A stretch of DNA of 64,000 nt, taken from SXNM01 sp964586155 (GTDB lineage Bacteria > Myxococcota_A > UBA9042). Numbering within the stretch: position 1 is the first letter of the stretch; every line of letters begins with the position of its first letter. Positions 33,378 through 42,284 of this stretch are shown in pieces. A program made the translations under genes and the position numbers. The stretch covers positions 5,794 through 69,793 of the forward strand of contig CAZPHC010000034.1 in NCBI GenBank assembly GCA_964586155.1, written 5' to 3'. The notes below the pieces were generated by a model. It was not told where the DNA came from. It did not search any database and saw nothing but the letters and a program-made list of their open reading frames with translations.

Positions 33378-35756
33378 CTAGCGCCGCGAGCGCACCAGTG
33401 CCAGCGCGTTGCCGTCGTAGTCGCCCCTGAGCCGCTCGGGGCGCCAGATCCAGGCGATCACGGCGCCGCTGACGAGGTGGCCGACCCCCATCATCTCGAG
33501 CGCCCAGGCAGGCTTGAGCATGGCGACGACGAAGGTGGCCAGGTAGCCGGCGCTGGCCCAGGTCAGCCGGGTGTCGAGCGTGGCGCCGGCGGTCGCCAGG
33601 AACGCGCCAAACAGCAGCTGCTGCAGCTGCACCGTCGCGATCGGCGGCCATCCTGCAGCCCAGGCGCTGCCGATCAGCAGCAGGTTGACCACGCTGATGT
33701 GGAGCAGGCCGCGCACGACGCGACGGTTGAAGTCGGTGCTGGTCAGCGTCTCGCGGGCCCACAGCCGCAGGCCGATCAGCAGCACGATGAAGGTGATGCC
33801 GACGCCGAGGTTGGTCGCGTGGTTGGCTTCGGACCAGCCCATGCGCACCGAGAGCGACGAGAGCAGCGCAAGGCCGCCAAAGACGACCGCGATGATGATC
33901 GCGACGAACGCGCGCGTGCGGCTGCCATAGCGCAGGTCCATGTCGATCAGCGCGCGTTCACGGGCCGCGGCGGCGGCGCGCTCGGCGTCGAGGCGGGCCT
34001 GCAGCGCCTGCAGCCTGGCCTCGAGCTCCGGCTCGACGCCGCCGCGCTCCCTGGCCAGGGCCCGGGCCGCGCGCAGGTCGCCGCGCTCGATCTCGTGGTC
34101 GAGCATCCAGGTCAGCGTCGTGTGCAGGCCCTGCCGGGCCGCCTCGTTGTCCGGCCAGCCCTGCAGCGCGAGCTGGTAGCCAAAGCGACAGGCGGCGAAG
34201 GCGCTGGCGATGGCCGTGGCGTGCTCCTCGCTGTCGCCGGGCACGTCGAGGTCGGCCGCGTCGCTGAGCGTATCGCCATCGAGCTCGTCGGCGTCGTGGC
34301 CGGCCTGTTCCTGCGGGCCTGCGGCGTCCGCGCCCTTGGGCGCGCCGTCGAGGCCGTGGTCGTCGTGCAGCGGGTGGCGCGCGGCGTGGCTGGCGACGGT
34401 GTCGGCGTCGACCTCGACCTCGGCCGCCTCGGGCGCGGTCTCTGCGCTCGTCTTGCCGGCCGCGGCGTCGAGCAGCACGCGCAGCCGCTGCAGGTGGGCC
34501 TTGGTCTGGCGGGTGATCTCGAGCGAGTGGCGGTGCTGCAGGTACGAGGTGATCGCGTCGCGCAGCGCCAGGGCGTCGGCATGGCGCGCTGCCGGATCTG
34601 CCGCCGTCGCCTGGTTGCAGATCGCCGCCAGCTCGTCGGGCACCGCGGGGCTGAAGGAGACCGGCGGCGAGCGCCAGGCCGCGGCCAGGACCTCGAGCGG
34701 GGTGCGGCCGCGGTGGCGCGGCTGGCCGGTCAGCAAGATGTGCAGGATCGCGCCGAGCAGGTAGACGTCGGTGCGCTCGTCGATGCGGTCGGGGCGGACC
34801 TCGACCATCTCGGGCGCCATGAAGTGCGGCGTTCCGGCGATCGAGCGGATCGCCTGCGCCAGCGGCAGCCGCGGGTCGCCGCCCGGCAGCGCCACGGCGA
34901 GGCCCCAGTCGAGCACGTAGACCTCGCCGAAGCTGCCGATCATGATGTTGTCGGGCTTCAGGTCGCGGTGCAGCACGCGCTTGCTGTGGGCGAACGCCAC
35001 GGCGTTGCAGACGGCCTGCAGCACGCCCAGGTGCCAGCGCAGCGGATCTGCCTTGGCCTCTGGCGGCAGCAGCTGCGGCCGCGCGATGAAGTCGGACCAC
35101 GGCTTGCCGACGATGCGCTTCATCACCAGCATCGGCGCGCCGTCGGGCGAGCGACCGAGCGCGTGCACCGGCACGATGTTGGGGTGCTCGAGGTCGCCCG
35201 TGACCCAGGCCTCGCGCAACAACGCCAGCGTCGCCTCGGCGCGCTGCTCGCCCTGGCGCAGCGACTTGACCGCGACGTCGCGGCCGAGCGCGACCTGACG
35301 CGCGCTGCGCACCACGCCCATGCCGCCTTCGCCGATCATCGACCCGAGCTTGAGGTCCACCGGCTCGCCGGGCACGACCACCGCCGGCGCGGTGCGCTCG
35401 CCGCCGAGCATCACCGTCTCGACCACCCAGGTGCGCAGGCCAGCGAGGGCCGCGAGGTCCTGGCTCTGCGGCTGGTCCGCCGTCGGCTCGATCGTGCCAC
35501 CGGTGTCGTTGGGCCCACGCAGGCTGGCGTCGTCGCGCAGGCTGGCGTGCGAGGCGTGATCGAGGGCGCGCGTCTCGTCGACGCCGAGCGTCCGCCACAG
35601 CGTGCGCAGCGAGAGCGTATCGTCGAGCGAGGCCGTCGCCGCCAGCGAGACGTCGTCCAACGCGTCGTCCGTCGCACCGTGCGGCGATGGCGAGCCGTAC
35701 GGGCGGGCCGAAGCGGGCGGAGCTGCGGGCGGAGCTGCGGGCGGTCGTCGGTTCAT
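33378..35756 (-). CDS. Membrane Ser/Thr protein kinase (Hanks type)
   Basis: The product is 792 residues. After an acidic, Ser/Asp-rich N-terminus of about 140 residues comes a complete kinase domain: glycine loop GEGGMGVV, lysine in VAVKSL, catalytic loop HRDLKPDN (H263, D265), the metal loop as DWG instead of DFG (D283), and APE in FMAPEM. DWG is a common variant in this group and keeps the essential Asp, so activity is likely. A helical cytoplasmic region rich in Asp/Glu/Ala follows, then five or six membrane helices at the C-terminus (about 610-770), an unusual place compared with single-pass kinases. ATG is chosen at MNRRPPAAPP; the longer frame would run into the divergent gene. Confidence 0.92.
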   Translation of the reverse strand: MNRRPPAAPPAAPPASARPYGSPSPHGATDDALDDVSLAATASLDDTLSLRTLWRTLGVDETRALDHASHASLRDDASLRGPNDTGGTIEPTADQPQSQDLAALAGLRTWVVETVMLGGERTAPAVVVPGEPVDLKLGSMIGEGGMGVVRSARQVALGRDVAVKSLRQGEQRAEATLALLREAWVTGDLEHPNIVPVHALGRSPDGAPMLVMKRIVGKPWSDFIARPQLLPPEAKADPLRWHLGVLQAVCNAVAFAHSKRVLHRDLKPDNIMIGSFGEVYVLDWGLAVALPGGDPRLPLAQAIRSIAGTPHFMAPEMVEVRPDRIDERTDVYLLGAILHILLTGQPRHRGRTPLEVLAAAWRSPPVSFSPAVPDELAAICNQATAADPAARHADALALRDAITSYLQHRHSLEITRQTKAHLQRLRVLLDAAAGKTSAETAPEAAEVEVDADTVASHAARHPLHDDHGLDGAPKGADAAGPQEQAGHDADELDGDTLSDAADLDVPGDSEEHATAIASAFAACRFGYQLALQGWPDNEAARQGLHTTLTWMLDHEIERGDLRAARALARERGGVEPELEARLQALQARLDAERAAAAARERALIDMDLRYGSRTRAFVAIIIAVVFGGLALLSSLSVRMGWSEANHATNLGVGITFIVLLIGLRLWARETLTSTDFNRRVVRGLLHISVVNLLLIGSAWAAGWPPIATVQLQQLLFGAFLATAGATLDTRLTWASAGYLATFVVAMLKPAWALEMMGVGHLVSGAVIAWIWRPERLRGDYDGNALALVRSRR

Positions 35757-35823
35757 GGGCCTCGTCGTCCAAGATGCGCCCGAACTTGCGACGGATGCTG
35801 CCGCGCTGCAAGGTGCGATCGTG

Positions 35824-36858
35824 ATGACGCGCTTGCTGCCAGCCCTGCTCGTGCTCCTGCTCGCCGTGGTCGAGTACCGGGTCAGCATCGCGATCGACGA
35901 ACGGCGCCTCGGGTTGGCCCTGTCGGCGATCGAGCACCTGCTCGACGGCACGACGCATTGGCAGGTCTACCAGGCCCGCGTGCTGACGCCGGCGCTGCTG
36001 CGCACGACGATGGCCGCGCTCGATCTGCCCGCGATCACGGCCTTCTTGACCTTGCTCTTCGGCCTGGGCCTCGTCGCCAAGGCGATCGGCTGGACGGCGC
36101 TGCGGGCGGTGGCGCGCGACGGCGCGACCGCGGCCTTGGCGCTCTGCGGCGTCACCCTCGGCTGGCTGGCGCTGCACAACGGCCAGCCCGGGTATCTGTG
36201 GGATGTCGTGGACCTCGGCGTCGTCGCGGCGGCGATCGGCCTGCTCGCCCGGTCGGGAGCGTCGGCTCCGGCCGCCGCTGGCGCGTCGTCGGCCGGGCCG
36301 CTGCTGCCCTGGGTGCTGCTGCTGCTGGTCGGCACGCTCAACCGTGAGGGGGCGCTGCTGCTCGCGACGCTGCCGCTGGTCGACGCGCTGCTGCGTCGGC
36401 CGCGCGCGTGGGCGCATGCGGCGGCACTGGCCGTGACGGTGGCGGCGCTTGTGGGCCTGGTGCTGCTGCTGCGCACGGAGCTGCACGTCGAGGCGACGCT
36501 CGAGCGCGGCGCCGACGCTGCCCGCGTCACCGGGCCCTTGCACCTGCGGTGGGCCGAGAACCTCGCCACGATCGGCCAGGAGCTGCTCGGGCTGCTCGAC
36601 CTCGGGCGGGCCGTCGCGCTGCGGCCGCTGGTGCTGCTGGTGCCCGCGGTGCCGCTGCTGGTGCTGCTGCTGCGGCCGCTGCGGGTGTGGCGGGCGGCGC
36701 CCCGGCTGCTGGCGCTGGCGCTGGTGCTGGTCGCCGCGACGCTGGTCGCCGGCGAGGTGCTCGAAGGCCGCGTCTGGGCGATGCTCTTGCCCATCGACGC
36801 CGTGCTCCTGCTCGCGGCGACCGACGCGCTCGCTCCCGGGGTCGTCGGGCGGCTGTAG
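35824..36858 (+). CDS. Polytopic membrane protein, unknown
   Basis: The product is 344 residues with about eight to ten hydrophobic helices (for example LLPALLVLLLAVVEY, ITAFLTLLFGLGLVA, LLPWVLLLLVGTLNREGALLL, LLALALVLVAATLVAG). Polar islands include HWQVYQARVLTP near residue 40 and HNGQPGYLWD. The look is that of GT-C or DUF-type transferases that use lipid carriers, but no Asp-Asp or ExD signature was found. GTG 35821 just before the ATG is an equal alternative start; AAGGTG lies about ten bases upstream. It is divergent from the kinase gene with only 67 bases between the starts. Confidence 0.7.
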   Translation: MTRLLPALLVLLLAVVEYRVSIAIDERRLGLALSAIEHLLDGTTHWQVYQARVLTPALLRTTMAALDLPAITAFLTLLFGLGLVAKAIGWTALRAVARDGATAALALCGVTLGWLALHNGQPGYLWDVVDLGVVAAAIGLLARSGASAPAAAGASSAGPLLPWVLLLLVGTLNREGALLLATLPLVDALLRRPRAWAHAAALAVTVAALVGLVLLLRTELHVEATLERGADAARVTGPLHLRWAENLATIGQELLGLLDLGRAVALRPLVLLVPAVPLLVLLLRPLRVWRAAPRLLALALVLVAATLVAGEVLEGRVWAMLLPIDAVLLLAATDALAPGVVGRL

Positions 36859-36953
36859 CCCGTTGGCGCGCTGCCTTCTGTGCCTAGCTTGTGGGTACGG
36901 GGGCGGGAACCCCGTGCAGCCGCAAGAGCCATCGCTCGCGGCACGGAGGGAGC

Positions 36954-37379
36954 ATGAAGCTGGAGCGTACGATGATCGTGGCCTTGGCGGGCCTGGGATT
37001 GGCCTTGACCCTGCACGCGGCGCCGGCCGAAGCAGGTCGTGGCAGCAAGCGGCCGTCGGTCGATGGCCGAACCGGGGTCAAGGACGCCAAGCCGGGGGCC
37101 AAGCCGGGCCAGGCGCGCAAGCATGAGGCGCCGCCGACCGCCGAGCGGCACGACGCCGTGGCACCGAAGCCGCCGGCCGAGTCCAAGACCGATCGCGGCA
37201 GCAAGCACGCGGACGGCGCCGACACCAAGGCCAACGAGAACCGCGCCGACACCAACCGCAAGGCGCCGGCGCCCGGCGAGGGGCTGGTGGATCCGCCGAA
37301 GGGCCCCAACGCGCGTGAAGGCAACCTCGCGCCGCGCAAGCCCGAGGTGGAGCGCAAGCCGCTCGAGAAGTCGCGCTGA
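36954..37379 (+). CDS. Small secreted Lys/Pro-rich low-complexity protein
   Basis: The product is 141 residues. A clear signal peptide (MIVALAGLGLALTLHAAPAEA) is followed by a charged, disorder-prone chain rich in Lys, Pro, Ala and Asp (GAKPGQARKHEAPP, ENRADTNRKAPAPGEG) and no cysteine. GGAGGGA lies five bases before the ATG, so it is probably translated. Not recognised; disordered periplasmic or cell-surface protein. Spaced 44 bases from the next gene, possibly co-transcribed. Confidence 0.68.
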   Translation: MKLERTMIVALAGLGLALTLHAAPAEAGRGSKRPSVDGRTGVKDAKPGAKPGQARKHEAPPTAERHDAVAPKPPAESKTDRGSKHADGADTKANENRADTNRKAPAPGEGLVDPPKGPNAREGNLAPRKPEVERKPLEKSR

Positions 37380-37423
37380 GGCCGAGGAGCGAGCCTCGAC
37401 ACGTCGCCGTTCGCTTCGCGCTC

Positions 37424-39754
37424 GTGGTGTGCCTCGCGTCTGTCGCGTTGCACGCCGCGAGCGCCGGCGCGCGGCCCGTGTCGTTGGTCCTGGTCGGCGG
37501 TCGTGGCGACCTGGGCCTGACGGGCTGCCGCGGCCCGCTCGCGCCCGCTGACGACCTCGCCCGCGTGGCCACCGTCGTCGCGGCGGCGGGGGCCGAGCGG
37601 CTCGTGGTCGGCCGAGGCGGCCTGCTGGCGCGCCGTGCGCCGCAATGGCTCGGCGGTCTCGATGACGCGGTCGCGCCGCTGCTCGCGGCGGTGGGTGTGC
37701 AGCGCGTCGCGCTCGGCCCGGGCGAGAGCGGCCTGCTGCCAGCGCGGCTCGACGCCCTCGCGGCGGCGCTGCGGGCGGCTGGGACGCCGCTATGGCTCGA
37801 CAACCTCGCGTGCGAGCCGAGCCGGGCCGCGCTCTGCAGCGGTCTCGCGGGGACCATCCATCGTGTCGGCGGCGTCGCGGTCGGCCTGATCGCCGTGCAG
37901 GGCGACGATCCGCGCTTCTCGATCGACCCGGCGGCGCGGATCGGCTTGCGCTGGCTGCCGGCGGCGCCGGTGGTGCGGGCGGCGAGCGACCGGCTGCGCG
38001 GTGCCGGTGCGCAGTTGGTGTTGCTGCTCGCCCTGCGTGGCCGCACCGGTCGCGCGGGTCGCGACGTCATCGCCTTGGCCGAGGCGGTGCGGCCCGGCGT
38101 CGATCTCGTCGTCACCGACGCGTTCGGCGGCGATCGGGCCCACCCGCGGCGGTTGCACCTCGGGGCCGGAGAGCCCATCTGCGGCGCGCCGGACTCCTTG
38201 GACGTCGTCGGCCTGCCCGACGAGCCATCCGCCGTGATGGTGCTCGACCTCGACGTCGAGGCTGCCGGCGATCGAGCGCAGCTGCACGCCGCGACGCTGC
38301 GGGTGCTGCTGCCCGACGCGGCGACGCCGCGCTCGCCCGCGGTCGCGGCCCTGGTCGACGCTGCGCGCGCCGGCCATTGCGCACGCTGGGCCGGACCTGT
38401 GCTGCGACCCGACCCGCCGCCACGGCCGGACGTCGCGCGTGCGGCGCCGGCGCCGGGCGGCGCGGCGGCAGGCGTCGGGCGCGAGGGCGTCGCGCGCGAG
38501 GACGTCGTCCGCGTGCTGCTCGCGACGATGCGGCAGCAGGCGCGGGCAGACGTGGCGCTCCTGCCGACGCGCGCGCTGCGCACCGGCCCTGCGCGCTACC
38601 ACGGCGGCGCGAGCGTCGACGATCTGGCCGCGCTCACGGCCACCGACGAGCGCGTCGTCGTCGCCGAGCGCACCGGCCAGCAGCTGGTGGACCTGCTCGC
38701 CTCGGCACCCGCCGACGGTCCCTTCGCCTTGCAGGTGTACGGCCTCGATCGCAAGGGCCCGACGTGGCTGCTCCATGGCCTGCCGCTCGACGGTTCGCTG
38801 CGCTACCGCGTGGTGACCGTCGAGTCGGTCGCGCACGGCATGGACGGGGCCGTGGCCGCCTTTGCGGCGTACGCGCCGCTCGGTCCGCCGGGACGGCACG
38901 CGCTGGTCGAGGTCGCGATGCGCGCGATCGCGGGCCGATCGGCTTCGCCCGCGGCGCTGATCGCTGCGCTCGCGCCACGCTCGCGCTGGGAGGTGCTGGC
39001 CTCGGCGCAGCTCGGCAGCAGCGGCGCCCAGGCCTCTGGCACGACGACGGCCCGCGATCCGCGGCTGAACACGGTCAACTCCGCGAACCTCGCGCTGCGC
39101 GTCGACGCGCTTGCGTGGCTGCACGACGACGTCCACGACTGGCAGACGCGGCTTCTGCTCGACGCCGAGCGCACGGTCTCGCTCGGCGAGACGCCGGCCG
39201 CGTGGACCACCGCAGACGAGCTGCGCCTCGACACGAGCTGGGCGCTGTCGTCGCTGCGTCCGCGGCTGCGCTGGAGCGCGGCGGCGCCGGTGCCCGTGGC
39301 GTCGGTGCGCGGCCGGACGCAGCTGCTCGCCGCCAGCGGGGCCGCGCGCCTGCTCGACGGCGACGCCCTGACGGGGCTGCGCTGGCAGCCGACCGTGCGC
39401 GCACGCTGGGAGCTGGGGGGCGGTGTCCGCGGCACCCACACCGGCGACCTGGCGCCCTGGACGCCGCTCTTGATGCTCAGCGGCCGGCTGCGCCGCGTCG
39501 AGGTCGGTTCGCTCGGTCCCTTCGGCCTCGACGTCGACGCCGAGCTCGACGCCCGTTGGCTCGGGCCGGGCGCGCGCGATCGCGTCGAGCTCCAAGGGCG
39601 GCTCGGCCTGTGGCTCGACACCCGCGAAGCCCTCGCCGTCTTCGCCACGGGAGAGTGGCTCGAGCTTCGTGGCGGCGGCGCGGCTGCGCGCCAGCTCGAG
39701 TGGCGGCTCGGCCTGGCGTGGAGCATGCGCGCCGCCCGGGTGCGCGAGCGCTGA
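37424..39754 (+). CDS. Exported protein with degenerate 5'-nucleotidase domains
   Basis: The product is 776 residues with a signal peptide ending ASAGA. Residues about 20-300 show the order of a UshA-type metallophosphoesterase but with motifs worn away: VGGRGDLGLTGC at the first strand, LWLDNLACEP where NxxxNH/D is expected, and VVTDAFGGDRAHP where GHxH is expected. Residues about 365-500 resemble the 5'-nucleotidase substrate-binding domain (ADVALLPTRALRTGP, VVVAERTGQQLVDLL, FALQVYGLD). From about 520 there is a beta-rich, barrel-like stretch. The metal ligands look incomplete, so catalysis is doubtful; it may bind rather than cleave nucleotides. GTG 37424 is the first usable start and lacks a clear ribosome site, so the N-terminus is uncertain. 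Confidence 0.7.
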   Translation: MVCLASVALHAASAGARPVSLVLVGGRGDLGLTGCRGPLAPADDLARVATVVAAAGAERLVVGRGGLLARRAPQWLGGLDDAVAPLLAAVGVQRVALGPGESGLLPARLDALAAALRAAGTPLWLDNLACEPSRAALCSGLAGTIHRVGGVAVGLIAVQGDDPRFSIDPAARIGLRWLPAAPVVRAASDRLRGAGAQLVLLLALRGRTGRAGRDVIALAEAVRPGVDLVVTDAFGGDRAHPRRLHLGAGEPICGAPDSLDVVGLPDEPSAVMVLDLDVEAAGDRAQLHAATLRVLLPDAATPRSPAVAALVDAARAGHCARWAGPVLRPDPPPRPDVARAAPAPGGAAAGVGREGVAREDVVRVLLATMRQQARADVALLPTRALRTGPARYHGGASVDDLAALTATDERVVVAERTGQQLVDLLASAPADGPFALQVYGLDRKGPTWLLHGLPLDGSLRYRVVTVESVAHGMDGAVAAFAAYAPLGPPGRHALVEVAMRAIAGRSASPAALIAALAPRSRWEVLASAQLGSSGAQASGTTTARDPRLNTVNSANLALRVDALAWLHDDVHDWQTRLLLDAERTVSLGETPAAWTTADELRLDTSWALSSLRPRLRWSAAAPVPVASVRGRTQLLAASGAARLLDGDALTGLRWQPTVRARWELGGGVRGTHTGDLAPWTPLLMLSGRLRRVEVGSLGPFGLDVDAELDARWLGPGARDRVELQGRLGLWLDTREALAVFATGEWLELRGGGAAARQLEWRLGLAWSMRAARVRER

Positions 39755-39916
39755 GGCGGCGGTCGCGGGATGCGCCCGGAGAATCCACCGCAAAGCACTT
39801 GAGTTCGTTGACCACGCTCCCAGGCGCTGGCAGCTTGCCGGGGCGTCGCGGGTCGCTCGTCGGCACCGCCGCACCGCCGCGTGCGTCCGAGCGCGGCCAC
39901 CGTTGGAGGGCTCGCC

Positions 39917-40414
39917 ATGCTCGACGTCCCGGCGTTGCAGATCGCCGTCTACCCGTTCGCGGTGCTCTACTTCTTGTTGCATGCCGGGCCGCTGGTGCGC
40001 CACCGCTACGAGGTCTCGATCCGCGGCGGCACGGATTGGCGCTTTTTCGCCAGCGAGGTCGTGCTCTTCTCGAGCTACCTGCTGTTCGCGCCAGCGATCG
40101 TCGGCGATCCGATCGGCCGCATCGCCCTGGCGGTGCACCTGACGCTGCACGTCAGCTTCACCATCACCGACTACGTGGCCCACGACTTCCTGCTCGGCAC
40201 CGCGCTGACGTCGCGTTCGCGCTCGGCGCTGCTCTGGGCGGCCAAAGAGGGCGGCCTCGTCGTCGACACGCTGACCCACGCCGTGGCCGTGACGTTGCTG
40301 GTGCTGGCGCTGCCGCTCTGGGCGGTGGTTGGCCTGCTGCCGATCTCGCTGGCGCTCTTCGCCTTCATCAGCAACGGCTACGTGCGCCGCTACAGCGACG
40401 CCGTCGCTGGCTGA
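39917..40414 (+). CDS. Small polytopic membrane protein
   Basis: The product is 165 residues with four or five helices (VYPFAVLYFLLHAGPLV, EVVLFSSYLLFAPAIV, AVAVTLLVLALPLWAVVGLLPISLALFAF). It carries histidines in HLTLHVSFTITDYVAHDFL that sit between helices 2 and 3. Not recognised. GGAGGG lies eight bases before ATG 39917, so this start is preferred over the more upstream GTG. It converges on the membrane protein on the other strand with a gap of only three bases. The preceding 162 bases (39755-39916) hold no gene; TTGACC near 39814 is a possible -35 but no matching -10 was seen. Confidence 0.72.
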   Translation: MLDVPALQIAVYPFAVLYFLLHAGPLVRHRYEVSIRGGTDWRFFASEVVLFSSYLLFAPAIVGDPIGRIALAVHLTLHVSFTITDYVAHDFLLGTALTSRSRSALLWAAKEGGLVVDTLTHAVAVTLLVLALPLWAVVGLLPISLALFAFISNGYVRRYSDAVAG

Positions 40415-40417
40415 GGC

Positions 40418-40915
40418 TCAGCCCTCGCCGTCGGCCGCCGGCACCTCGCCGCGACCGGCCCCCAGGGGCAGCGGCAGCGCCCGCTCCGGGCGCAGGATGT
40501 AGGGCCAACGGCTCAGGTGCAGGAACAGCGTGATGCCGATGTTGAACAACACCGCCCAATCCCAGCCGGTGTGCTGCGAGAGCAGCGCGAACGTGATGAT
40601 CAACGCCCAGTCGGTGATGAGGAAGCACGACAAGAACGTGCGGATCACCCACGGATCCTTGCTGCGCAGGACGAAGAACAGCAGCAGGCCGATGAGCAGC
40701 GCCATCAGCGCGAACTGCTGGCACATGAACAACACCAGCGGGTCCTCGATCGAGGGGGTCCGGGCGAACGCGGGCAGGAACATCACCTGGAAGAACGCCG
40801 GCCAGATCAGGCCGACGACGCCGCCAAAAACGTTGAGCACGAACTCCAGGTAGCGGAACACGCCGTGAAAGTAGAGCTCCGAGAAGCGCATCTTGCCGCC
40901 GGTGCTGGGGGTCAT
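40418..40915 (-). CDS. Small polytopic membrane protein in desaturase operon
   Basis: The product is 165 residues with four hydrophobic helices (GVVGLIWPAFFQVMFLPAF, QQFALMALLIGLLLFFVL, TFLSCFLITDWALIITFALL, VLFNIGITLFLHLSRWPYIL). Not recognised beyond this; the layout resembles small DoxX-like or emopamil-binding-like proteins. ATG overlaps the stop of the FAD-oxidoreductase gene (ATGA) and has a strong GGAGGAG site, so the two are coupled. It is the last gene of a minus-strand operon with a desaturase-type enzyme, suggesting a role in lipid or sterol-like modification. Confidence 0.75.
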   Translation of the reverse strand: MTPSTGGKMRFSELYFHGVFRYLEFVLNVFGGVVGLIWPAFFQVMFLPAFARTPSIEDPLVLFMCQQFALMALLIGLLLFFVLRSKDPWVIRTFLSCFLITDWALIITFALLSQHTGWDWAVLFNIGITLFLHLSRWPYILRPERALPLPLGAGRGEVPAADGEG

Positions 40916-42192
40916 GGGCTCCTCCGAGGGACGATGGCGCGTTCACCGCGCAGCAGGGCGAGGCGCTCGCCCGTCGGGTGCAGCGCCGTGACAGCGTCGA
41001 CCGCCGAGCGCACCGCGTCTTCGTGGCTGCCGATGTCCTGGGTCCAGTCGCCGCAGAACTGCAGCGCGTCGCGGCCCTGCAACGCCGCGATCGCCTTCTG
41101 CGCGACGAAATGGCCCGGGCTCACCAGCGGCAGCGTGTAATGGCTCCAATGGATGACGTCGCGCGGCTCGCGGCCCCAGATGTACGACGTGAAGATCTCG
41201 GCGCCGTCGCGCCAGCCGACCCAGGCGGTGACGGCGGCGGACTGGCCGTCGAAGTCCACGTGCACCGGCCGCCAATCGCGCCGCTGCGGGGGCATGAACG
41301 AGGCGTCGCGGTGCGTCGCCAGGCGCGCGCGGTACGACTCGAACCCGGCGAGCGCCTGCCGCTGGGCGTCGAGCCCCGGCACCGTCGCGAACAGCCGCTG
41401 CGCGTCGGCCGACCCCGTGGCGCAGATCAGGTGGTCGAAGGTGTGGGCATCGCCCTGGCTGTCGCGCAGGTGCCAGGTGCCGTCGGCGTCGCGCTCGATC
41501 GCCTGCACCGCGTGGCCGATCAGGACGCTGGCGCGCTGCATCGACGCGGCGACCTGGGCGATGTAGTGGGCAGCACCGCGGGCGACCTGCATCCAGCGCA
41601 CCCTTCGCAGCTGGGTCGGCCGGTGCAGCACCGGGTACTTGAGCACCGGATACGCCGCAAAATCGGCGCTGCGCTGCCACGGGCCGCCCCAGACGCCAAA
41701 GAGGAAGGGCTGGACGAACTCGGACCGCGCCTGCGCCGGGATGTCGAGGCCCGCGACGAACTCCCCGAGCGTCTGCGTCGCATCCTTGCCCGCGACCACG
41801 GCGACGCCGGCGCGGATCGCCTTGTCCATCGCCAACAGGTAGCGCAGCCGGCGTGGCTCGCGCAGCAGCTGCAGCACGGCGGACGGGCTCGACGGCGGCA
41901 TCGACACCGAGATGTCGAGCGCGCGGTTGGTGAAGGTGACCGCCATCGGCACGCGCTCGACTGCGACGTCGTGCAGCGCCAGCATCCGCAGCAGCAGCGG
42001 GTACATGCAGTCCGAGAACCAGGCGAAGCCGTCATCGCAGGGGTAGCTGCGGCCGTCGATCTCGACGCACGTCGTCTGCGCGTGGCCGCCGAGCACGGCG
42101 TTGCGCTCGAACAGCGTCACGTCATGGTCTTGCTCAAGCAGCCACGCCGCGGTCGTCCCCGCGCCGCCCGAGCCGATGATCCCGATGCGCAT
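40912..42192 (-). CDS. FAD-dependent oxidoreductase (amine-oxidase superfamily)
   Basis: The product is 426 residues. A Rossmann FAD-binding motif opens the protein (IGIIGSGGAGTTAAWLLEQ then VTLFERNAVLGGHAQT). Other blocks are CDDGFAWFSDCMYPLL, FGVWGGPWQRSADF, FDHLICATGSADAQRLF, and FCGDWTQDIGSHEDAVRSA near the C-terminus, where FAD binding is completed. This is the subgroup of NAD(P)/FAD proteins often found beside fatty-acid cyclopropane or sterol-type genes. Its upstream neighbour is a fatty acid hydroxylase/sterol desaturase family protein, so a substrate in membrane lipid metabolism is a fair guess. ATG gives the glycine motif at the very N-terminus. A 92-base gap separates it from the desaturase. 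Confidence 0.88.
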   Translation of the reverse strand: MRIGIIGSGGAGTTAAWLLEQDHDVTLFERNAVLGGHAQTTCVEIDGRSYPCDDGFAWFSDCMYPLLLRMLALHDVAVERVPMAVTFTNRALDISVSMPPSSPSAVLQLLREPRRLRYLLAMDKAIRAGVAVVAGKDATQTLGEFVAGLDIPAQARSEFVQPFLFGVWGGPWQRSADFAAYPVLKYPVLHRPTQLRRVRWMQVARGAAHYIAQVAASMQRASVLIGHAVQAIERDADGTWHLRDSQGDAHTFDHLICATGSADAQRLFATVPGLDAQRQALAGFESYRARLATHRDASFMPPQRRDWRPVHVDFDGQSAAVTAWVGWRDGAEIFTSYIWGREPRDVIHWSHYTLPLVSPGHFVAQKAIAALQGRDALQFCGDWTQDIGSHEDAVRSAVDAVTALHPTGERLALLRGERAIVPRRSP

Positions 42193-42284
42193 CGCCCCCC
42201 CAGAGCCGATCGAGGCCCTCGGCGATGGTACGCAAGGATGCGGATTGGCAAATTTTCTCGACGTTCCGGCAAGCCCCGTCCGGG

